Assembly (NCBI GenBank): GCA_050186825.1 | Contig: JBFWYD010000020.1 | Coordinates: forward strand, 1-64,000 | From: NORP233 sp050186825 | GTDB lineage: Bacteria; Planctomycetota; J058 | Reading direction: 5' to 3' | DNA length: 64,000 nucleotides | Shown: piece after piece, positions 32,727 to 40,856 of the stretch | Numbering within the stretch: the stretch's first letter is position 1 | Layout of the letters: each line of letters begins with the position of its first letter | Position numbers and translations under genes: made by a program | Notes under the pieces: generated by a model | Databases searched by the model: none | The model's input: only the letters and a program-made list of their open reading frames with translations | Told to the model about the DNA's origin: nothing

Positions 32727-34267
32727 GCGGTCGCCCGCTGCGTCTGGCCTTCGCGCGGATCGCGCAGGAGACGAACTCCTTCTCGCCCGTGCCCTCGACC
32801 CTCGAGGACTTCACCCGCCTGCACTGGCGCGAGGGGCAGGACCTGCTGCGCGCCTGCGGGCGGCTGCGGGCCGAGGTCCCCGGCCTGATCCGCAACGCGG
32901 AGCTCTCGGGCTTCGTGCGCGGGGCGACGCGCGCCGCGGGGCGCGAGCTGGAGCTCGTGCCGCTGTTCAGCGCCTGGGCCATGCCGTCCGGGCCGCTGAC
33001 CGAGGCCGCCTACCTGGAGCTGCGCGAGCGGCTGCGCGCCGAGCTGCGCGCGGCCGGCCCGCTGGATGGCGTCTACCTGGCCCTGCACGGCGCCATGCGC
33101 GCGCAGGGCGCGCAGCCCGACCCCGAGGTCGGCTTCCTGGCCGCCACGCGCGAGGTGATCGGCCCCGACCTGCCCCTGGTCGTGAGCATGGACCTCCACG
33201 GCTTGCTCGTGCCGGGCAAGGTCGATCCGACCACGCTGCTGCTCGCCTACCGGACCAACCCGCATCGCGACCTGGCCCAGATCGGGAACCGCGCGGGCCG
33301 GCTGCTGGTGCGCGCGGCGCGCGGCGAGGTCCAGCCGGTCGTGCGCTGGCGCAGCCTGCCGATGCTGCTCGGCGGCGGGCTCACGATCGACCTGCTCGCG
33401 CCGATGCGCTCGATCTTCCAGCGGATGAAGGCCATGGAGCGCGACCCGCGCGTCCTGGGCGTGAGCCTGTTCATGGCGCATCCCTTCAACGACTCGCCCG
33501 ACCTGGGCTGGAGCGTGCACGTCGTGACCGACGGCGACGAGGCCCTGGCCGACGAGCTGGCCGACGAGCTGGCCGAGCGGGCCTGGGCCGTGCGCGACGT
33601 GCCCCTGCCGAAGTTCCTCTCCCCGGAGGAGGGGATCGAGGCCGTGCGCCGCGCGCGGGTCGCGCGCCGGCTGGGCACGGTGTGCGTGGTCGACACCTCG
33701 GACGTGGTCGGGGCCGGGAGCACGGGCGAGAACACCAACATGGTCCGGGCGCTGCTCGCGCACGGGGCCGGGCTGAGCAGCTACGTGCCCGTGCGCGCGC
33801 CCGAGGTCGTGCTGCGGCTGTGGGACACGCCGCTGGGCGAGCGGGTGACCGCGACCGTGGGCGGCGTGTTCGACCAGGCGCACAACCCGCCGCTCGAGGT
33901 GACCGGCGTCCTGCGCGCGCGGAAGACCACGGTCAGCTCGGGGCGCGCGGTGCTCCTCGACCTGGGCCACGTGCAGCTGGTCGTGACCGAGCTCCCGCCG
34001 CTCCCGCTCAAGCCGGGCTTCTACGGCGAGCTGGGGCTGTCCTGCTGGAAGGCCGACCTGGTGGTGGTGAAGAACTTCTTCCACTACCGGATCTACTTCC
34101 TGGCCCACAGCCGGAAGTCGGTGGCGATCCGCACCCAGGGCGCGACGGACTTCGACCTGCCGCTCGCGCAGCGCTACGCGGATCCGGTGCACCCCAAGGA
34201 CGAGGTGCCGGACTGGCGCCCCGCCGACCGGCGTCGGCGGGGGCTGGCGCCGCTGGCTGCCGTCTAG
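32723..34267 (+). CDS. M81-family (MlrC) metallopeptidase
   Basis: 514 residues matching the MlrC/DUF1485 family named after the microcystin-degradation enzyme. The start ARIAQETNSFSPVPSTLEDF contains the E/N/F block; LALHGAMRAQG and SMDLHGLLVPG hold likely zinc-binding His and Asp residues; SLFMAHPFNDSPDLGW, DTSDVVGAGSTGENTNMV and KNFFHY follow. The family cleaves linear peptides or amides; most members have no proven substrate. It overlaps the TetR gene by four bases and should be coregulated. Confidence 0.9.
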   Translation: MSGRPLRLAFARIAQETNSFSPVPSTLEDFTRLHWREGQDLLRACGRLRAEVPGLIRNAELSGFVRGATRAAGRELELVPLFSAWAMPSGPLTEAAYLELRERLRAELRAAGPLDGVYLALHGAMRAQGAQPDPEVGFLAATREVIGPDLPLVVSMDLHGLLVPGKVDPTTLLLAYRTNPHRDLAQIGNRAGRLLVRAARGEVQPVVRWRSLPMLLGGGLTIDLLAPMRSIFQRMKAMERDPRVLGVSLFMAHPFNDSPDLGWSVHVVTDGDEALADELADELAERAWAVRDVPLPKFLSPEEGIEAVRRARVARRLGTVCVVDTSDVVGAGSTGENTNMVRALLAHGAGLSSYVPVRAPEVVLRLWDTPLGERVTATVGGVFDQAHNPPLEVTGVLRARKTTVSSGRAVLLDLGHVQLVVTELPPLPLKPGFYGELGLSCWKADLVVVKNFFHYRIYFLAHSRKSVAIRTQGATDFDLPLAQRYADPVHPKDEVPDWRPADRRRRGLAPLAAV

Positions 34268-34273
34268 GCGCCC

Positions 34274-35140
34274 CTACTCCGAGAGGACGCGCGCGAGCAG
34301 GGGCGCGAGCTTCTCGCGGGTCGCGGTCGGGAAGTGCTCGCGCCCGGTCATGATCGCGTGGCTGAGCGCGCGGCGGGCCGGCCAGCCGCTGGTGTCGGCC
34401 GGGAGCGCCAGGATCGCCTTGCGGATCACCTGCTTGGCGTTCTCCACGTTCTTGCGCATGGTCTCGAGCACGCCGCCGACGGTGACGTCCTCCTCCTCCT
34501 CGTGCCAGCAGTCGTAGTCGGTCGAGAGCGCGATCGTGGCGTAGTCGATCTCCGCCTCGCGGGCCAGGCGCGCCTCGGGGAGGTTGGTCATGCCGATCAC
34601 CGACACGCCCCAGGAGCGGAACAGGCGCGACTCGGCGCGGGTCGAGAACTGAGGGCCCTCGATGCACACGTAGCTGCCGCCGTCGTGGACGGTCACGCCC
34701 GCGACCTCGCGCGCGGCCGCGAGCAGCACCTGGCGCAGCGGCTCGGAGATCGGGTCGGCGAAGGCCACGTGGGCCACGATCCCCTCGTCGAAGAAGGTGC
34801 GCGGGCGCTGGAGCGTGCGGTCGATGAACTGGTCCACGAGCACCATGTGCCCGGGGACGATCTCCTCCTTCATGGAGCCGACCGCCGAGACCGAGATGAT
34901 CCGGTTCACGCCCAGGGTCTTGAGCGCGAAGATGTTCGCGCGGTAGGGCAGGTTCGAGGGGCTGAAGGCGTGCCGGCGCCCGTGGCGGGGCAGGAACACC
35001 ACCTCGCGGCCCTCGAGCTTGCCGATCACGAGCTCGTCCGAGGGCGCCCCGTAGGGGGTCTTGACCTCGCGCCGCTCGGTCACCTCGAAGCCCTCGAGCT
35101 CGTAGAGCCCGCTGCCGCCGATCACGCCGGTCCGGTCCAT
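34274..35140 (-). CDS. mtnP: S-methyl-5'-thioadenosine phosphorylase
   Basis: 288 residues, purine nucleoside phosphorylase superfamily, MTAP type; splits methylthioadenosine with phosphate to adenine and methylthioribose-1-phosphate in methionine salvage. Seen: GVIGGSGLYELEG near the start, VVFLPRHGRRHAFSPS, the SAVGSMKEEIVPG block, and EGPQFSTRAESRLFRSWG with GMTNLPEARLAREAEI. The ATG at 35140 after GGAGG is preferred to the GTG two codons earlier. The C-terminal part (STDYDCWHEEEEDVTVGGV) is typical. Confidence 0.92.
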   Translation of the reverse strand: MDRTGVIGGSGLYELEGFEVTERREVKTPYGAPSDELVIGKLEGREVVFLPRHGRRHAFSPSNLPYRANIFALKTLGVNRIISVSAVGSMKEEIVPGHMVLVDQFIDRTLQRPRTFFDEGIVAHVAFADPISEPLRQVLLAAAREVAGVTVHDGGSYVCIEGPQFSTRAESRLFRSWGVSVIGMTNLPEARLAREAEIDYATIALSTDYDCWHEEEEDVTVGGVLETMRKNVENAKQVIRKAILALPADTSGWPARRALSHAIMTGREHFPTATREKLAPLLARVLSE

Positions 35141-35188
35141 GTGCACCTCCAGGAGGCGCGGATCCTACGCGCTGGGCGGGGCCCCGGG

Positions 35189-36553
35189 TCAGCCGGGCGA
35201 GTAGTTCCCCGTGCGCACCGAGGCGGGGCGGATCGCGACTCCGTCCTGGGTGTAGCAGGGCACGACCACCGAGTAGATCCGGGTCGTCTTGGCGCGCGGG
35301 CGCGGGCCGCCGGGCTCGTCCTTGTAGCGGCCGACGAGCGCCTGCACGTCGGCGCCCTCGACGACCTCGGTGTCGATGTTGATCCCGAAGCGCTGGCTGA
35401 GGTAGGGGCCGGCCCCGCGGAACACGACGTCCTTGAACACCAGCTCGCCGAAGGCGTCGCGCAGGGTGCGGTCGGGCAGCAGGGCCAGCGCGTCCTCCAT
35501 GCGGTGCACCTGGTCGATCAGGAACTTGACCAGGTCGCGGCGCGCGGTGTCGGCGGGGAGCACGGGGCGCTGCTCCTTGGCGGCCTCGGCCATCTGCTTG
35601 CGCACGTCCTTGATCCGCTTCTCGGTGCGGGGCAGGAGCGCGCGCTGGGCCTCGTCGAGGTGCGACTCGGCCAGGCGGCCCAGGCCGTCGCCCCACACCT
35701 GGAGCCGCTCGAGGGTGTCGAAGAGCGCGCGGTCGAAGGCCACGACCTCCTCGTCCGGCGTGCCGACCCCGCGCATCAGCAGCGCGCGCTGGACCACGTG
35801 GCTGCCCAGGCGCACGTAGGGGCGCGAGACCTCGACGGGGTCCGGGCCGCCGGTCCCGGGGAGGAAGGCCCAGGCCAGCGCGGCCGCGTCGGGCCCGTGG
35901 GTCTGGAGCGCGGCGCGGAAGTCGTCGACGTTGGCCGCCCCCTTGAAGCGCTCGACCAGGAGCCCGCCGGCCTTGGTCAGGCGGCGGGTCAGGTAGGCGC
36001 TGGCCTCGTAGAGGACGCAGGGGGCCTGCTCGTTGAAGCGGAGGTCGATCAGGCCGGCGCTCCAGAGTACGCCGAAGATCTGCCGCTCGACGTCGGTGCG
36101 GGCCGCCTCGCCGGTGTTGAGCCCGACCCACTCGAGCAGCTCGCGCACCTTCTCCTTGAGCGCGGGCGCGGCCGCCTCGAGCTCGAGGATCGGCTCGAGG
36201 GCCTCCTGGAGCTCGGTGTCCCCGCCGCCGCCGCGCGCGCCCGAGGCGGCCACGGTCTTGCCCAGGGCGGCCGCGTCCAGGAGCACGACCACGTTCCGCA
36301 GCTTCTCGGCCGGGACCTCCATCCCGGGGAGCAGGCGCAGGCCCTCGTAGAGCTCGTTGACCAGGCGCCGGGCCTCGGCGGCCTCCGAGGCGACCTCCTC
36401 GCCGTCCTTCTCGACCCGGACCGAGCCCTTGGCGTCGCGCTCGGGGTGGATGCGCTTGAAGGCGGCCCGCCCGGCGCGGCGGGCCGCCTCGAGCGTGTCG
36501 GCGTAGACGTGCCCCGAGGGGGCGCCGTCGAACTTGAGCTCCCAGCGCTTCAC
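35189..36553 (-). CDS. hypothetical protein, 454 residues
   Basis: The N-terminus (MKRWELKFDGAPSGHVYADT) is a short beta-hairpin domain ending in RIHPERDAKGSV; the rest is long, helical and acidic with few hydrophobic stretches, and a beta-like end (TTRIYSVVVPCYTQDGVAI). No signal peptide, membrane segment or catalytic motif is apparent. The GTG start is preceded by GGCGGG. It lies between the MTA phosphorylase and a divergent amidohydrolase. Third-position G/C and length leave little doubt that it is coding. Function unknown. Confidence 0.7.
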   Translation of the reverse strand: MKRWELKFDGAPSGHVYADTLEAARRAGRAAFKRIHPERDAKGSVRVEKDGEEVASEAAEARRLVNELYEGLRLLPGMEVPAEKLRNVVVLLDAAALGKTVAASGARGGGGDTELQEALEPILELEAAAPALKEKVRELLEWVGLNTGEAARTDVERQIFGVLWSAGLIDLRFNEQAPCVLYEASAYLTRRLTKAGGLLVERFKGAANVDDFRAALQTHGPDAAALAWAFLPGTGGPDPVEVSRPYVRLGSHVVQRALLMRGVGTPDEEVVAFDRALFDTLERLQVWGDGLGRLAESHLDEAQRALLPRTEKRIKDVRKQMAEAAKEQRPVLPADTARRDLVKFLIDQVHRMEDALALLPDRTLRDAFGELVFKDVVFRGAGPYLSQRFGINIDTEVVEGADVQALVGRYKDEPGGPRPRAKTTRIYSVVVPCYTQDGVAIRPASVRTGNYSPG

Positions 36554-36654
36554 CCCGCCATTGAACCAGGCCCGGGGCTGGCCGTGGAGCGGGTCCTGGC
36601 CCTCGCGCCCCGGGGCCGGGCGGAGTAAGACACTCGGCCCGAGGAGGACCTCCC

Positions 36655-37581
36655 GTGGACCTGCCCCGCTCGATCCCCGACGTGCTGGACGTGGAGCTGC
36701 TGCGCGGCGCCGAGGCCGCCCCCGACGCCGTGCCCGACCTCCTGGTCGAGGTGCCGCACGGGGCCGATCGCCGCGCCGACTACGACGGGCTGCGGGCCCG
36801 GCTGGTGGGGGACCTGCCCGCGGGGCTCGCCGACTTCTTCCACATGAACACCGACGTGGGCGCCTGGGCCTACGGGCGCGCCACGGCGCAGGCCCTGCTC
36901 GAGCGCGACCCGCGCCGCTCCGCGCTCGTGCTCCGCTCGCTGATCCCGCGCACCTTCATCGACTGCAACCGCCCGGCGGACTTCGGCGGGGACAGCGACC
37001 TGAGCGCGGGCGGGGTCACGGCCGGGATCCCGGCCTACGTCGAGGACCCGCGCGACCTCGAGCTCCTGCTCGAGCTGCACCGCGCCTACGTGACCGCGGC
37101 GGCGGCCGCCTACGAGCGGGTGTGCGGGCGCGGCGGGCTCGCGCTCGTGCCGCACACCTACGGGCCGCGCACGGTCGGGATCGAGAAGGTCGACCGCACG
37201 ATCGTGGAGCAGCTGCGCTGGGCCCACGAGCCCGCGCGCTACGAGACCTGGCCGCTGCGCGCCGAGGTGGACCTGCTCACGCGCGACGGCGAGGGGCGCC
37301 TGCTGGCGCCCGAGGGGATCGAGGAGGCGCTGTTCGAGTCCTTCGCGGCCCAGGGCTTCAGCCCCAAGGCCAACGACACCTACTTCCTCCACGCGGCGAC
37401 CCTCGGCCACGGCTGGTCGGCGCGCTACCCGGGCCGTCTGGTGTGCCTCGAGGTGCGCCGCGACCTGCTCGTGCCGGAGTGGCGCCCCTTCGAGGAGATG
37501 ACCGCCACCGAGGCGGGCGTGGCGCGCGTGGTCGCGGCCCTGGTCGGGCCGCTCTACGACCTGCTCCAGTCGTCGCGATAG
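36655..37581 (+). CDS. N-formylglutamate amidohydrolase family protein
   Basis: 308 residues. The sequence LLVEVPHGADRRADYDGL (about 28-45), HMNTDVGAWAYGRATA, IPRTFIDCNRPADFGG and ELHRAYVTAAAAAYERV match the N-formylglutamate amidohydrolase family (HutG-like), zinc-dependent amidases with a carboxypeptidase-like fold. Probable metal ligands include H35 and the glutamate that follows in similar enzymes; these need alignment. The GTG follows GAGGAGG. No histidine-degradation genes are nearby, so the true substrate may differ. Confidence 0.82.
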   Translation: MDLPRSIPDVLDVELLRGAEAAPDAVPDLLVEVPHGADRRADYDGLRARLVGDLPAGLADFFHMNTDVGAWAYGRATAQALLERDPRRSALVLRSLIPRTFIDCNRPADFGGDSDLSAGGVTAGIPAYVEDPRDLELLLELHRAYVTAAAAAYERVCGRGGLALVPHTYGPRTVGIEKVDRTIVEQLRWAHEPARYETWPLRAEVDLLTRDGEGRLLAPEGIEEALFESFAAQGFSPKANDTYFLHAATLGHGWSARYPGRLVCLEVRRDLLVPEWRPFEEMTATEAGVARVVAALVGPLYDLLQSSR

Positions 37582-37587
37582 CTCAGC

Positions 37588-39528
37588 TCAGAACCAGCGC
37601 CGACCCGGCTTGGCCGGCTGGGGCTGAGGCTGGGGCTGGCCCGGCTTCGGCGCGGCGGGCGCCGGCGTCGCCGGCGCGGGTCCCTGGGGCAGCGCGAAGC
37701 CCGTCTGGGGGTCGACCCGCACGTCGAGCTGCTCGCTGTCATCGGTGTAGAAGAAGAACCCGTAGAACATCTCGTGGTAGGTCTGCTCCCCGAAGCGGAC
37801 CGCCTTGCTCGGGTCGGGGTTGTAGGGGTTCCAGGGCGAGTTGTCGTAGTGCCCCACGCACTCCAGCTTGGTGCCCTTGGGGAAGCGCTTGCGCGGCGGG
37901 AGCCGGTAGCTGAGCTGCCAGTCGAAGCTGTAGTTGGGGATCTCGAGCAGGGTCTCGCGCCGCCTGTCCGGATAGACCGCCGTGAAGGTCATGTCGCGCC
38001 CGCGGAGGTGCATGTGGCTGAACAGCGCGATCCCCGTCGCGTCGTGCGGGATCGCCTTGCTGGCCACGACCCGGTGCGCCGGGGCCCCGGGCGGGATCTC
38101 GAAGTCGAAGCGCGTGACCCGAATGTGGTGGACCTGCTTCTGCACCGGCCAGCGCGCGAAGCGGAGTCCCACCGAGATCCGGTCGGTCTCGGCCTGACCC
38201 GAGGTCACGTAGTGGATCTGGAGCACGAGCATCGCGCCCTGGGGGATCTTGAAGCCCAGGCCCTCGGGCAGCTTCATGGCTTCGCCGCCCGGCACCTGCC
38301 CGGTGATGAAGTGCGCCTTGGCCGGGTCGGGGTCGAGCACGTCCACGTAGGCCAGGTTGCAGTGGTGCAGCACGCGCGGGTTCTGCGGGCGGATCTGCAC
38401 GCCCGTGACCCAGGTGTCGGCCGCGAACACGTGGGGGAGGATCACGTAGCGGTAGGGCACGTAGCCGTGCGCGGGCAGGCGCTGCTCGCTCGGGTCGGGG
38501 AGCACCAGGTCGGGCGTCCCGATCTCCCAGGCGCCGGGCGCGGGGAGCGCCGGGCGGGCTGGCGCGCGCCGGGGGTCGCCCTGGGGGCAGCCCGCGCGGA
38601 CCCAGGCCGCGATCGTCTCGCGCGCGGCGGCGCTCAGCCCGCGATGGTTGGTGAAGCTCCCGTGGCGCTCGCTCGCGAACCAGGGCGGCATCCGCCCCTG
38701 CGCCACGACCTCGGCGATCGTCCCGGCGTTGGCGCGCGCCTTCTCGTAGTCGAGCAGCGCGAAGGGCGCCTGGGTGCCCTGGCGGTGACAGCTCACGCAG
38801 TTGGCGTAGAGGATCGGGGCCACGTGCTCGGACCAGGTGGGCGGCGCCCCGGCCAGCGGGGGCGCCGTGGGCGGGGCCACGCGGCAGCCGTCGACCGCGG
38901 TCTCGGGGACCGAGACGGGCTTGCCCGCGAGCAGCTCCTCGAGCGCCAGGCGCAGGTCCTCTCGCGTGGCCTTGGGGCGCACGCCGCCCAGGCGGTACTG
39001 GTCGTCCACGCGGCCGCGGTAGCGGACCCGGCGCTGCTCGTCGAGCACGACCACGAGCGCGGTGCGGTCGACGCCCAGGCGCCGGATCGCGTCGCCCGAG
39101 AAGTCCTTCACGAAGGGGAAGTCGGCCTCGCAGTCGAGCGCCTGGGTGGCCACGGCGCGCAGGTCGTCCCCGGGGCCCACGTCGACGGCGAGGAACTGCA
39201 CGCCCTTGGGGCGCAGCTCGCGCGAGAGCGCGACCACCCGCGGCAGCACGCGCTTGACCATGGGGCACTCCACGGTCGTGAACACGAGCGCGATCAGCCT
39301 GGGCTGGCCGAGGTCGTCGAGGGTGCGGGGCAAGTAGCGCGTGTCGGTGAGCTCGAGCTTGCCCACCGCCTCGCCGAGCTTGGCCGCTCCTGGCTCGGCC
39401 GCTCCCTGCTCGGCCGCTCCCTGCTTGGCTGCTCCCTGTTTGGCTGGGCGCGGCGGGTCGTCGGCCCGGACCGGGGCGAGGGCGCCGAGGAGGAGGAGGG
39501 CGGACGCGAGGAGGGCGCGTGCGGTCAT
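37588..39528 (-). CDS. redoxin - cytochrome c - Cu monooxygenase-like fusion
   Basis: 646 residues with a signal peptide (1-22) and a short QGAA repeat linker (29-50). A redoxin domain follows (about 60-200) with one conserved cysteine in TTVECPMVKRV (C88), so it is a one-Cys type. Next is a haem site NCVSCH (C244, C247, H248). The C-terminal half resembles ascorbate-dependent copper type II monooxygenases of the peptidylglycine alpha-hydroxylating type: VLHHCNLAY (H388, H389), QIHY (H439) and SHMHLRG (H505, H507). It should act in the periplasm. The ending is a Pro/Gln-rich tail (PGQPQPQPQP). The architecture is known in Planctomycetes; the substrate is unknown. Confidence 0.85.
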   Translation of the reverse strand: MTARALLASALLLLGALAPVRADDPPRPAKQGAAKQGAAEQGAAEPGAAKLGEAVGKLELTDTRYLPRTLDDLGQPRLIALVFTTVECPMVKRVLPRVVALSRELRPKGVQFLAVDVGPGDDLRAVATQALDCEADFPFVKDFSGDAIRRLGVDRTALVVVLDEQRRVRYRGRVDDQYRLGGVRPKATREDLRLALEELLAGKPVSVPETAVDGCRVAPPTAPPLAGAPPTWSEHVAPILYANCVSCHRQGTQAPFALLDYEKARANAGTIAEVVAQGRMPPWFASERHGSFTNHRGLSAAARETIAAWVRAGCPQGDPRRAPARPALPAPGAWEIGTPDLVLPDPSEQRLPAHGYVPYRYVILPHVFAADTWVTGVQIRPQNPRVLHHCNLAYVDVLDPDPAKAHFITGQVPGGEAMKLPEGLGFKIPQGAMLVLQIHYVTSGQAETDRISVGLRFARWPVQKQVHHIRVTRFDFEIPPGAPAHRVVASKAIPHDATGIALFSHMHLRGRDMTFTAVYPDRRRETLLEIPNYSFDWQLSYRLPPRKRFPKGTKLECVGHYDNSPWNPYNPDPSKAVRFGEQTYHEMFYGFFFYTDDSEQLDVRVDPQTGFALPQGPAPATPAPAAPKPGQPQPQPQPAKPGRRWF

Positions 39529-39612
39529 GGGCTCACCTGCGGTTGGCGCGGGGAGCCCGAATCATAGGACGGGCCGCGGGCGAGGGCAGGACCCGTCCCG
39601 TCCTTGGGACGC

Positions 39613-39846
39613 CTACGCCTTTGGCTTGCTGCGCTCGAGCACGTCGTGGTGCGCCGCGAAGGACAGGGGATAGCGCCGTCCGCGGGCCAGGAGTACGGGG
39701 CGGCCGCGCTCGTCGGTGGTCAGCTCGACCTCGAGCCCGGCCACGAGGTGGTCGTAGCACTCGCCGCGCTCGTGGTAGCCGTGCAGACCGTAGAGGTCGC
39801 GGGTCATCACGCGCTTGCCGCCAGTCTCGGTGTGGGAGTGGCTCAT
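39613..39846 (-). CDS. small hypothetical protein, 77 residues
   Basis: Begins MSHSHTETGGKRVMTRDLYG and contains LTTDERGRPVLLARGRRYPLSFAAHHD. GGAGG lies before the ATG at 39846. It is His-rich at both ends, soluble and without a signal peptide. No family recognised. It lies between the Cu monooxygenase-like fusion and a divergent purine nucleoside phosphorylase, 84 bases from the former. Confidence 0.6.
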   Translation of the reverse strand: MSHSHTETGGKRVMTRDLYGLHGYHERGECYDHLVAGLEVELTTDERGRPVLLARGRRYPLSFAAHHDVLERSKPKA

Positions 39847-39975
39847 GGGTGGCCTCCGCTGGAGAGGGCGCGCAGGATACCCCGCGCGCCGGGCCTCACG
39901 GACCCGCGGTGGGGCGGGCAGGAAGCCCCTGCTTGGGCTAGGCTCCCGCCACCACCCACCACGCAGGAGGCGCGC

Positions 39976-40854
39976 GTGACCCGCGGTCAGGACCCGGACC
40001 TGGTCAAGCACCTGGACCTCGCAGGCGACTTCATCCGCCTGCGCCTGGGGGGGCGGGCCTTCCCGCGCCTGGGCGTGATCCTCGGCTCCGGCCTGGGCGG
40101 GCTCGCGGAACGCCTCGAGGACGCGCTGTTCATCCCCTACGCCGACGTCCCCTACTTCCCGACCTCGACCGTAGAGGGGCACGCCGGACGCCTGGTGGTC
40201 GGCGACCTCCCCGGGCCCGACGGCGAGTCGACGCCGGTCGTGGCGCTCCAGGGCCGCTTCCACCTCTACGAGGGCTACGACGCAGGCCAGGTGGTGTTCC
40301 CGGTGCGCGCCCTGGCGCGGCTGGGGCTCGAGGCCTTCATCATCACCAACGCCGCCGGCGGGATCGACCCCTCGCTCGCGCCCGGCGACCTGATGGCCAT
40401 CACGGACCACGTGAACCTGACCGGTCAGAACCCGCTGATGGGCAGCCACGACGACCGGCTGGGCCCGCGCTTCCCCGACATGTGCAACGCCTACGACCCG
40501 GAGCTGCGCGCGCTGCTCCGCGAGGTGGCGGCGTCGCAGGGGCTCGAGCTCCGGGAGGGCGTCTACACGGTGCTCTCGGGGCCGTCCTACGAGACCCCCG
40601 CCGAGGTGCGGATGCTCGCGCGGCTCGGCTGCGACGCCTGCGGCATGTCGACCATCCCCGAGGTCGTGGCTTGCCGGCAGATGGGCGTGCGCGTGCTCGG
40701 GATCTCCCTGATCAGCAACCACGCCGCGGGGATCGCCACCGAGCCGCTCACGCACCAGGAGGTCATGGAGACGGCCAACCGCGTGGCGCCGAGCTTCGTC
40801 GACCTGGTGCGCGGCGTGGCCCCGCGGGTGGTGCGGGCGCTCGGGGCGAGCTAG
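39976..40854 (+). CDS. purine nucleoside phosphorylase (PNP-I)
   Basis: 292 residues; cleaves inosine and guanosine with phosphate in purine salvage. Motifs: LGVILGSGLGGLAERL (phosphate loop), YFPTSTVEGHAGRLVVG, LQGRFHLYEGYDA, ITNAAGGIDPSLAPGDLM, VLSGPSYETPAEVRML and GMSTIPEVV, SLISNHAAGI; these define the trimeric PNP group. The GTG follows AGGAGG. The next gene starts two bases after its stop, which suggests a shared message with the histidine kinase, although a functional link is not evident. Confidence 0.93.
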   Translation: MTRGQDPDLVKHLDLAGDFIRLRLGGRAFPRLGVILGSGLGGLAERLEDALFIPYADVPYFPTSTVEGHAGRLVVGDLPGPDGESTPVVALQGRFHLYEGYDAGQVVFPVRALARLGLEAFIITNAAGGIDPSLAPGDLMAITDHVNLTGQNPLMGSHDDRLGPRFPDMCNAYDPELRALLREVAASQGLELREGVYTVLSGPSYETPAEVRMLARLGCDACGMSTIPEVVACRQMGVRVLGISLISNHAAGIATEPLTHQEVMETANRVAPSFVDLVRGVAPRVVRALGAS

Positions 40855-40856
40855 CG

